Source: an uncultured bacterium (GTDB taxonomy: Bacteria; Actinomycetota; Aquicultoria; SKW223; CALKMS01). Taken from it: a DNA stretch of 11,352 nucleotides. Numbering within the stretch: position 1 is the stretch's first letter; the number at the start of each line of letters is the position of its first letter. Shown here piece after piece: positions 1 through 4,570 of this stretch. The notes beneath the pieces were generated by a model. It saw only the letters and a list, made by a program, of their open reading frames with translations, did no database searches and had not been told where the DNA came from. The stretch is from the NCBI GenBank assembly GCA_938091145.1, contig CALKMS010000058.1, forward strand, positions 1-11,352, in the 5' to 3' direction. Made by a program: the position numbers and the translations under genes.

Positions 1-1
1 T

Positions 2-568
2 CGAAACAGTTTCGAAGAAGTTCTGGATTACTTTCGTGAGCCACTACATAAAGAGCTAAGGGAAATTACTTTGAAAACGGCGCTCGAGCTTCCATTACTT
101 AGTCCAGCGGTAATTCTCGAAAGAGTACTAAAACTTACACAAATGGTTGAGGAATTAAAAAACAGGGTTAAGAAAAAACAAAAAGATGAGTTGAACGAAT
201 GGAAGGAATTACTAAAAGAAAAGACCAATTATTTGAGATGGCTGGAGAAAAAACATAAACGGGAGCTAAGAAAAACAGAGCTGAAGTTAGTAAGCTTGAT
301 TTTTCTTGACCTTTCCTTTCTTTTAAGGGATGTAACTGTTGTGTTGAGTGGGAACAGCCAGTTAATAAATGCCGATTTTCGTGAAGGGGTTGAGGCGTTT
401 GCCGCTAGAATTAAGAAGGAGAATTTAATGAAGATGCGGAAACGGGTGGAGGACTTTCAGAAAATTATTCGGGAAAATGTTGATTGGAAACTTTCAATAG
501 AACTAATGTATTTGATTTTAAAGGAGGATTTAGAAGGTGAAACGGATATACGGAGTTTATTTTCGTAA
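2..568 (+). CDS. holB: DNA polymerase III delta' subunit, C-terminal part (5' end outside window)
   Basis: Clamp-loader delta' subunit, which helps load the sliding clamp during chromosome replication. The reading frame is open from base 2, so only the last 188 codons or so are here; the N-terminal AAA+ nucleotide-binding part is missing because of the window edge. What is visible is entirely helical. A highly charged coiled-coil-like stretch (codons about 40-85, many K/E) is followed by a segment containing LLRDV, then LINADFREGVE, then an arrangement ending VDWKLSIELMYLIL. This follows the delta' C-terminal collar pattern (…RD…, LIN.D…, N…LALE.L.L). The following gene is ricT, as in Bacillus where holB precedes yaaT. 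The 3' end overlaps ricT by 32 nt and carries its ribosome-binding site. The call rests on C-terminal pattern and neighbourhood. Confidence 0.85.
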   Translation, partial: RNSFEEVLDYFREPLHKELREITLKTALELPLLSPAVILERVLKLTQMVEELKNRVKKKQKDELNEWKELLKEKTNYLRWLEKKHKRELRKTELKLVSLIFLDLSFLLRDVTVVLSGNSQLINADFREGVEAFAARIKKENLMKMRKRVEDFQKIIRENVDWKLSIELMYLILKEDLEGETDIRSLFS

Positions 569-1364
569 GACTGGTAGAGTTGGTTATTTTCATTCAAAAA
601 TCAGTTTGAAAAGAGGTCAACATGTAGTAGTTAAGACTCAAAGAGGACTAGAGTTTGGTGAGGTTATTGAGGACGAAATACCAGTTGGTGAGTTAAATAA
701 AGAAGAAACGCTTGGTGAGGTTGAAAGAATAGCCAATGAAAAAGATTTTCGCGTTGTTGATACCCTACGGGCTGAAGAGAAAAGGGCAGAAGAAATCGCT
801 TTGAGCAAGATTAAAGAGCATAATCTTGATATGAAGCTGGTTGAAGTTGAGTGTTTGTTTGATCGCTCTAAAATTGTTTTTTATTTTACTGCTGCAGGAA
901 GAGTAGACTTCCGTGCTTTGGTTAAGGATTTGGCTGCTATTTTGAAGAAGAGAATAGAACTTCGTCAGATTGGTGTTCGGGATGAAGCTCGAATTATTGG
1001 CGGACTTGGACCTTGCGGCAGAGATCTTTGTTGTGCTACCTACCTTCAAAAATTTGAACCGGTTTCAATCAAGATGGCTCGCGAGCAAGGGCTGCCTTTG
1101 AATCCAATGCGAATTTCGGGTTTGTGCGGTCGCTTAATGTGTTGCCTTCAGTACGAATACCAGACCTACGTTGATTTTCGCAAAAATGCTCCCCCTCTTG
1201 GTTCAAAATTGACAACTGATCGTGGGGAAGCTACGGTAGTTGATTATAATGTCCCAGCCAATCGGATTGTTTTGGAGTTTGAGAATGGATTAAAAGAAGA
1301 AAGACCCTTAGAAGAATTTTCTGAAAAACTCAAAAATAGTATGGAAAAAGAGAAAGAGGAGTAG
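537..1364 (+). CDS. ricT: PSP1-domain protein, RicT/YaaT family
   Basis: 275-residue PSP1-domain protein. In Bacillus the homologue YaaT/RicT forms an Fe-S-containing complex with RicA and RicF that affects RNase Y-dependent mRNA maturation, sporulation and competence. The PSP1 core runs about residues 60-150. It is followed by two cysteine clusters, CGRDLCC (C160, C165, C166) and CGRLMCC (C197, C202, C203), the family's Fe-S-binding signature. The last 20 residues are very acidic/basic and probably disordered. The start is a GTG at 537 with a strong AAGGAGG at 521-527, 9 nt away, inside the upstream holB gene; this suggests translational coupling. Length and motifs are normal for the family. 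Whether RicA/RicF partners exist in this organism cannot be seen. Confidence 0.93.
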   Translation: MKRIYGVYFRKTGRVGYFHSKISLKRGQHVVVKTQRGLEFGEVIEDEIPVGELNKEETLGEVERIANEKDFRVVDTLRAEEKRAEEIALSKIKEHNLDMKLVEVECLFDRSKIVFYFTAAGRVDFRALVKDLAAILKKRIELRQIGVRDEARIIGGLGPCGRDLCCATYLQKFEPVSIKMAREQGLPLNPMRISGLCGRLMCCLQYEYQTYVDFRKNAPPLGSKLTTDRGEATVVDYNVPANRIVLEFENGLKEERPLEEFSEKLKNSMEKEKEE

Positions 1365-1423
1365 TTTTCCAAGCATTTCATATCTGCGATTTTTGTTTCA
1401 TTAAGTTAGAATAAAGGTAAGTT

Positions 1424-1499
1424 GCCCGCTTAGCTCAGTTGGGAGAGCAGTGCACTCGTAATGCACAGGTCGGCGGTTCGAATCCGCCAGCGGGCTCCA
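1424..1499 (+). tRNA. tRNA-Thr (anticodon CGT), CCA encoded
   Basis: A 76-nt cloverleaf. The acceptor arm GCCCGCT (1424-1430) pairs fully with AGCGGGC (1489-1495). The D stem is GCTC/GAGC and the anticodon stem GTGCA (1450-1454)/TGCAC (1462-1466). The T stem is GGCGG/CCGCC around TTCGAAT. The 7-nt anticodon loop CTCGTAA has CGT at 1457-1459, which reads the Thr codon ACG. The discriminator base is T1496 and CCA (1497-1499) is in the DNA. TAGAAT at 1407-1412 is a plausible -10 element upstream; I see no good -35. There are no mismatches in the stems and no sign of a mobile element in the 3' flank. Confidence 0.97.
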
Positions 1500-1521
1500 G
1501 TAGCAAAAATGGAGTCTTTTT
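1493..1521 (+). terminator. Intrinsic terminator sharing its 5' arm with the tRNA-Thr 3' end
   Basis: GGCTCCA (1493-1499), the last acceptor bases plus the CCA of the tRNA, can pair with TGGAGTC (1510-1516) across a 10-nt loop. The 7-bp stem contains one G·T pair and is followed by TTTTT (1517-1521). It would stop ricT/tRNA transcription before the rex promoter. The hairpin competes with the acceptor stem. Confidence 0.6.
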
Positions 1522-1662
1522 ACTTAAGACTTGCTTTTAATTTTTGAGTTAGGAACTGGGAATAAATTAGAGTGGCGTTTTTTAGCGAACAATCTTGTCT
1601 TAAAAAATTGAAAGCAATTGGTGAATTAAAAAATTCTAATGAAAATTTTTTTAAAATTTGGT

Positions 1663-1690
1663 TTGCGCAAAATGAAAAAAATGTTACAAT
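1663..1690 (+). promoter_or_regulatory. Probable sigma-A promoter of the rex-mobA-fdhD group
   Basis: Extended -10 element TGTTACAAT (1682-1690; core TACAAT, 5 of 6 to consensus), with a weak -35-like TTGCGC (1663-1668) at 16 nt spacing. It lies in the AT-rich 222-bp gap between the tRNA terminator and rex, 31 nt before the rex ATG. The extended TG element may compensate for the poor -35. The rest of the gap is AT-rich with no other gene. Confidence 0.45.
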
Positions 1691-1697
1691 TTAACTC
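1681..1697 (+). promoter_or_regulatory. Candidate Rex operator overlapping the rex -10 element
   Basis: ATGTTAC-AAT-TTAACTC is an imperfect inverted repeat (GTTA…TAAC) resembling the TTGTTAA-N4-TTAACAA type of Rex site. The spacer is 3 rather than 4 nt and the outer bases do not match. It covers the proposed -10, the position expected for autorepression. The match is weak, so this is a candidate only. Confidence 0.25.
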
Positions 1698-1721
1698 AAA
1701 AAAGCAATAAATTCCAAGAGC

Positions 1722-2378
1722 ATGAGAAAAAAAACTCAAGTGACACCCAAAAAAAAGCGAAAATTTCTTCCCCGTGGTACAGTTGAGCGGCTCTCGGTTT
1801 ATTTGAATTGTTTGATTGAGTTCCAACAAGATGGTTATGAATATATTACTTCTCAGGAACTTGCTGAATGTGTTGGGATAAACTCAGCCGAAATCCGACG
1901 TGACTTTTTAATGTTGAAAACCCGGGGGAGAAAAGGGGTAGGTTATCATCTCCCCTCTTTAATCTCCGAACTGCAGAAAATATTGGGGTCCAAAAAAGAG
2001 CATGGCGTTGTTTTAGTGGGGGCGGGAAATCTTGGTTCGGCCTTGGTAGCTTATGAGGGCCTTAGTAGGCATGGCTTCATTATAAAAGGAGTTTTTGATG
2101 CTGATCCAAAGAAAATTGGGCGGACAGTAAGTGGGCATCGAATTAGAGATGTTAAAAATCTTGGTAGGTTTATTCGTGAAAACGATATCGAGATTGGAGT
2201 CATAGCTGTTCCGGAGAGCGCAGCTCAAACTGTGGCTGACGAAATGGTCAAAAACAACATTAAAGTTATTGTCAACTACGCTCCGGTCAGGATAGTTGTT
2301 CCTTCAAATGTTAAAGTTCACCACACCAACCCCGCAGTTGAGCTACTACATACGCTCTATTTTTTATCTCGCAAGTAG
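1722..2378 (+). CDS. rex: Redox-sensing transcriptional repressor Rex
   Basis: DNA-binding repressor that senses the NADH/NAD+ ratio; binding of NADH releases it from operators of fermentation and anaerobic respiration genes. At 218 residues it is normal length. The N-terminal winged helix (about 15-80) contains TSQELAECVGINSAEIRRDF and RKGVGYH. The Rossmann domain has GAGNLG (100-105) and FDADPKKIG from 125, whose acidic residues select NAD(H). The C-terminal NYAPVRIVVP and the swapped tail helix follow family pattern. The first 15 residues are a lysine-rich extension. The ATG at 1722 has only a poor ribosome-binding site (AAGAG directly adjacent); a GTG at 1740 is in frame and would trim six residues. 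mobA follows after 7 nt, so Rex is probably co-transcribed with the cofactor genes. Confidence 0.93.
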   Translation: MRKKTQVTPKKKRKFLPRGTVERLSVYLNCLIEFQQDGYEYITSQELAECVGINSAEIRRDFLMLKTRGRKGVGYHLPSLISELQKILGSKKEHGVVLVGAGNLGSALVAYEGLSRHGFIIKGVFDADPKKIGRTVSGHRIRDVKNLGRFIRENDIEIGVIAVPESAAQTVADEMVKNNIKVIVNYAPVRIVVPSNVKVHHTNPAVELLHTLYFLSRK

Positions 2379-2385
2379 ATAGCTA

Positions 2386-2991
2386 ATGGTCAACTCAGTT
2401 GCCCTGGCAGTTTTGGGAGGTGGCCAGGGTAAGCGTATTGGGAAGAGGAAGTCACGCTTAATAGTCGGAACGCGAACTCTTTTGGAAATATTATCAGATA
2501 GAGTCGGTTTTTTGTTTCAGGAAAAATATTACATTTCAAAAACTTCAGAGGAAGAGTTTGCTTTGCCCCCTGGCTTTCAGCGCTTAAATGATGTCTATAG
2601 TGTTCAAACTCCTTTAGTTGGCCTCTATACGGCTCTTTTAAATGCAAATAGCCATCGAGTTTTAGTGTTAGCTTGCGATATGCCCTTTGTCAAACCTCAG
2701 CTGATTAAGTTATTAGTAAAAGAAAGTTTGTTAGGGGATGTAGTGATTCCGTGTTCTTCAAGGGGCCCCGAACCTTTATTAGCTGTCTACAACAAGAAGT
2801 GCTTGCAACCAATTAAAGAAAGTTTGGAAAAAGGCGAAAAAAGGCTTATCTCTTTTTTAGGAGCGGTTAAAGTTCATTATCTTGGGGTTGAAGAGATAAG
2901 TAAAGTTGACCCGGAAGAAATTTCTTTTTTTAATATAAACACCAGAGAAGATTTAGAGAAAGCTCAGGAGCTAATAAAAGAAAATGTTTGA
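2386..2991 (+). CDS. mobA: Molybdenum cofactor guanylyltransferase MobA
   Basis: Transfers GMP from GTP to the metal-pterin to make the guanine dinucleotide cofactor used by formate dehydrogenases and other DMSO-reductase-family enzymes (W or Mo). The nucleotide-binding loop LGGGQGKRIGKRKSRL is at residues 10-25, TPLVGL at 75-80, and the metal-binding DMP at 98-100. EPLLAVY (129-135) and FFNINTREDL near the C-terminus complete the family pattern. The first loop reads GGGQGKR, close to the usual AGGxSxRMG. Length (201) is normal. The ATG at 2386 lies 7 nt after the rex stop with no obvious Shine-Dalgarno, so translation may depend on coupling to rex. No start further downstream spares the P-loop. 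The 3' end overlaps fdhD by 8 nt. Confidence 0.92.
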   Translation: MVNSVALAVLGGGQGKRIGKRKSRLIVGTRTLLEILSDRVGFLFQEKYYISKTSEEEFALPPGFQRLNDVYSVQTPLVGLYTALLNANSHRVLVLACDMPFVKPQLIKLLVKESLLGDVVIPCSSRGPEPLLAVYNKKCLQPIKESLEKGEKRLISFLGAVKVHYLGVEEISKVDPEEISFFNINTREDLEKAQELIKENV

Positions 2992-3751
2992 GGCCCAGGA
3001 AATAAAGAATGGCGAAGTAAAAACTCACCAGATCTCAATCCCTGAAGAAAGAATAATTCCGGTTTACCTTAATGGGCGGGAGCTGGTAACCTTAACAGCT
3101 TCTCCCGGCGATTTAGAAGAGCTAGCTTTAGGTTTTTTAGTTTCGGAAGGATTGGTTGATACGCCGGATTTGATTAAAAAAATTTCGGTTGATGAGAGTG
3201 GATCTATTTGGTTAGAAACTCGAAAAAAAATATCTCATTGCGCCGCCCGGCGAAGAATTTTGACTTCAGGTTGTGGTAAAGGTGTGGTCTTTGAAGTTAG
3301 CAGTGGATTTAAAAAGATTGCTCGACGGGCCAGGATTTCTTTCGAAAAACTTGCTGAGCTGGTTAGAATGGGGTTAAAACAGACTGAAGAAATCAAACAA
3401 AGTCGAGGTTTACACTCGGCATTTTTAGCAAGTTCTCAGGAAATTTTGTCTTTAAAAGTTGACATCGGTCGTCATAATGCCGTTGATAAAGTGATTGGCG
3501 AAGCTTTTAAAGGTGGGTTTTTGAAAAAGGCGACAATTTTAGCGACGACTGGTCGAGCTTCATCTGAGATTGTATTTAAAACTTTGAGAGCAGGAATTCC
3601 AATTCTGGTTTCGCTTTCTTCTCCAACTGATGCTGCGGTTGAATTAGCTGATGACTATCGATTAACTTTGGTTGGCTACGCCCGTCTGAATAGAGTGATA
3701 ATTTTCACCCATTCTTGGAGAATAACTTGCAATGGAACAAGGAGTTGTTAA
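2984..3751 (+). CDS. fdhD: Formate dehydrogenase cofactor sulfurtransferase FdhD
   Basis: Sulfurtransferase that delivers sulfur to the bis-guanine-dinucleotide cofactor of formate dehydrogenase, making the enzyme active. The 255 residues carry SPGDLEELALGFLVSEGL (about 40-57), the active-site loop TSGCGKG (94-100), and DIGRHNAVDKVIGEA (160-174). TTGRASSEIVFKTLRAGIPILVSLSSPTDAAVELA (188-222) and GYARLNRVIIFTHSWRI follow. The loop keeps a single cysteine (C97): the CxxC seen in Escherichia coli FdhD reads CGKG here. About eight non-family residues (TCNGTRSC) follow the usual C-terminus. The ATG lies inside the mobA 3' end, an overlap typical of coupled translation. Its presence implies a W/Mo formate dehydrogenase elsewhere in the genome. 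Confidence 0.93.
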   Translation: MFEAQEIKNGEVKTHQISIPEERIIPVYLNGRELVTLTASPGDLEELALGFLVSEGLVDTPDLIKKISVDESGSIWLETRKKISHCAARRRILTSGCGKGVVFEVSSGFKKIARRARISFEKLAELVRMGLKQTEEIKQSRGLHSAFLASSQEILSLKVDIGRHNAVDKVIGEAFKGGFLKKATILATTGRASSEIVFKTLRAGIPILVSLSSPTDAAVELADDYRLTLVGYARLNRVIIFTHSWRITCNGTRSC

Positions 3752-3773
3752 AATATGTTTCTTAAGTTACAAT
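3745..3773 (+). promoter_or_regulatory. Probable promoter upstream of tatA
   Basis: TTGTTA (3745-3750, 4 of 6 to the -35 consensus), a 17-nt spacer and TACAAT (3768-3773, 5 of 6 to the -10). It begins at the fdhD stop codon and lies 27 nt before the tatA ATG. The 10-mer GTTACAATTT (3766-3775) is identical to the -10 region of the rex promoter (1683-1692). TTGTTAA over the -35 matches one Rex half-site, but there is no second half. Confidence 0.45.
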
Positions 3774-3800
3774 TTGGTTGAAAGGACGTGAGATGATTAG

Positions 3801-4055
3801 ATGATATTTCCGGCTTTACTTGGTCCTCTTGGCCTTCCTGAAGTTTTAATAATTCTTTTCATAGTGATTCTTTTGTTTGGGCCAAAGAAACTACCTCAAC
3901 TTGGAAAATCGATTGGCGAGACAGTGAAAGAGTTGCGTAAGGCTCAGGAAAGAGACGATGACGAAGAAGAAGTGGTAGAAGAAGTTGCAAGAAAGCCAAA
4001 AAAAACAAAGTCGGCTAAGACTAAAAAAGGTAACTCAACTAAAAAGAAGGCGTAG
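3801..4055 (+). CDS. tatA: Sec-independent protein translocase subunit TatA/TatE family
   Basis: Pore-forming membrane subunit of the twin-arginine translocase, which exports folded proteins including cofactor-loaded formate dehydrogenases. The 84 residues show a short N-terminal segment and a hydrophobic helix (about 12-26). The FGPKKLPQLGKSIGE hinge and amphipathic helix run 26-40, ending in an acidic then lysine-rich tail. This is the standard TatA layout. A TAG at 3798 in the same frame fixes the start at ATG 3801. AAAGGA (3781-3786) is 14 nt upstream, rather far. A three-codon ORF (ATG 3793 to TGA 3804) better placed for that site ends across the tatA start. No tatC is in the window. Cofactor context supports a role in exporting metal-pterin enzymes, which is inference. 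Confidence 0.93.
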   Translation: MIFPALLGPLGLPEVLIILFIVILLFGPKKLPQLGKSIGETVKELRKAQERDDDEEEVVEEVARKPKKTKSAKTKKGNSTKKKA

Positions 4056-4061
4056 AAAAAT

Positions 4062-4250
4062 ATGAGTGAACACTCCCATCAACAGGAGCTAATAAAGGAA
4101 GAAATAAGAAAAAGGGCAAGAGATGGAAAAATTACTTGTGCTCAAGCTCGCCGAATATCTGAGGATTTGAAAATTCCCTATCGTCAGGTGGGCGCTTTAA
4201 TAAACGATTTGAAGATAAAAATTGTCAACTGTGATCTCGGTTGTTTTTAA
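4062..4250 (+). CDS. Small helix-turn-helix-like protein with C-terminal CxxxCF tail
   Basis: 62-residue protein whose family I cannot name with certainty. Residues about 7-20 form a charged helix. TCAQARRISEDLKIPYRQVGALINDLKI (25-52) has the spacing of a helix-turn-helix, two helices around a short turn and then a recognition-like helix. The chain ends KIVNCDLGCF, with Cys57 and Cys61 separated by three residues, plus Cys26 earlier. I recall similar 'LGCF' endings in small proteins or domain tails near molybdopterin genes of anaerobes, but cannot verify this here. It starts 6 nt after tatA, with AGAAGG (4045-4050) as ribosome-binding site, and ends about 40 nt before the cofactor-sensing leader. 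Possible roles are a metal- or cofactor-responsive regulator or an assembly accessory; neither is proven. Confidence 0.7.
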   Translation: MSEHSHQQELIKEEIRKRARDGKITCAQARRISEDLKIPYRQVGALINDLKIKIVNCDLGCF

Positions 4251-4289
4251 CTCTTTGGGGCGCGGTGAGCTTTGAAAATTAAATAGTTG

Positions 4290-4381
4290 ACTCCGAGCCA
4301 GTGGACCTAAGGCTAAAGCTAAGGCAGCTGGCCGATAGGGTTTGATTGGAAACAGTCAAGCCTCCCGTTTTGGAAAGGAGT
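4290..4381 (+). promoter_or_regulatory. Moco/Tuco riboswitch aptamer (cofactor-sensing leader of the tup-moe-moa operon)
   Basis: A structured RNA resembling the Moco RNA motif, whose shorter variants are proposed to sense the tungsten cofactor. P1 is ACTCC (4290-4294) with GGAGT (4377-4381). One arm is GCCAG (4297-4301)/CTGGC (4328-4332), enclosing the small hairpin CCTAAGGCTAAAGCTAAGG. The second arm is an 11-bp stem GGGTTTGATTG (4338-4348)/CAGTCAAGCCT (4353-4363), with G·T wobbles, capped by a GAAA tetraloop. The CTCCGAGCC, GGCCGATAGGG and CCTCCCG…GGAAAGGAG segments agree with what I remember of the consensus. I see only two arms leaving P1; lack of the third stem (P3) is what distinguishes Tuco variants, which suits the downstream tungstate transporter. 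A weak promoter (TTGGGG 4255-4260, TTAAAT 4279-4284, 18-nt spacer) might start this RNA; it could also be read from tatA. Confidence 0.8.
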
Positions 4382-4406
4382 AGAAAACTTTTTTGGAGTT
4401 GTTATT

Positions 4407-4449
4407 AAGGGCGTACTTTCTTTACGGGAGGTACGCCTTTTATTTTTTT
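4407..4449 (+). terminator. Riboswitch-controlled intrinsic terminator
   Basis: AAGGGCGTAC (4407-4416) pairs with GTACGCCTTT (4431-4440) in a 10-bp stem with one G·T pair. The 14-nt loop is TTTCTTTACGGGAG, and a T-rich tract (4438-4449) follows. It lies 25 nt after the aptamer and before tupA. The loop plus one stem base, ACGGGAGG (4424-4431), is the exact complement of aptamer bases CCTCCCGT (4361-4368). An alternative antiterminator pairing is therefore possible. Confidence 0.88.
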
Positions 4450-4489
4450 AACAACAATTGGAGAAGATTTTAACAACAATTGGTGAAAA
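4446..4489 (+). repeat. Tandem 22-bp direct repeat upstream of tupA
   Basis: Two head-to-tail copies of a 22-bp unit (4446-4467 and 4468-4489) that agree at 20 of 22 positions. Each begins TTTTAACAACAATTGG. The period equals about two DNA turns, so both copies present the same helix face. The first copy overlaps the terminator T tract. CAATTGGTGAA from the second copy recurs at 1615-1625 upstream of rex. It could be an operator; no regulator is identified. Confidence 0.8.
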
Positions 4490-4525
4490 GCAAAGATTTA
4501 GAAGGTTGTGAAGGTGGGTAACGCA

Positions 4526-4570
4526 ATGGTTCTTTTAGTTGCCGTGGAAGGCTTAGTAGATGGAAATTAA
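4526..4570 (+). CDS. Possible 14-codon leader ORF overlapping the tupA start
   Basis: ATG 4526 to TAA 4568-4570 encodes MVLLVAVEGLVDGN. A good Shine-Dalgarno-like AAGGTGGG (4511-4518) lies 7-8 nt upstream. It terminates 11 nt beyond the tupA ATG (4560) in another frame, so ribosomes finishing it could re-initiate on tupA. It contains no run of codons suggesting amino-acid attenuation. At this length it may be chance. Confidence 0.3.
   Translation: MVLLVAVEGLVDGN

Noticed and set aside
765..1049. 94-codon reverse-strand ORF inside ricT
   Set aside because: It is antisense to a gene with clear family motifs, shows no recognizable protein and has serine/asparagine-rich shadow composition. Other reverse-strand ORFs in the window are rejected on the same grounds.
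1600..1635. Repeated TTAAAAAATT (1600-1609 and 1626-1635) upstream of rex
   Set aside because: It is low-complexity AT sequence in an AT-rich gap and likely by chance, apart from the CAATTGGTGAA segment between the copies, noted separately.
3732..3791. 19-codon ORF after the fdhD active region (ATG 3732 to TGA 3791)
   Set aside because: Its ribosome-binding site is poor, it overlaps fdhD and the tatA promoter, and its protein is unremarkable.
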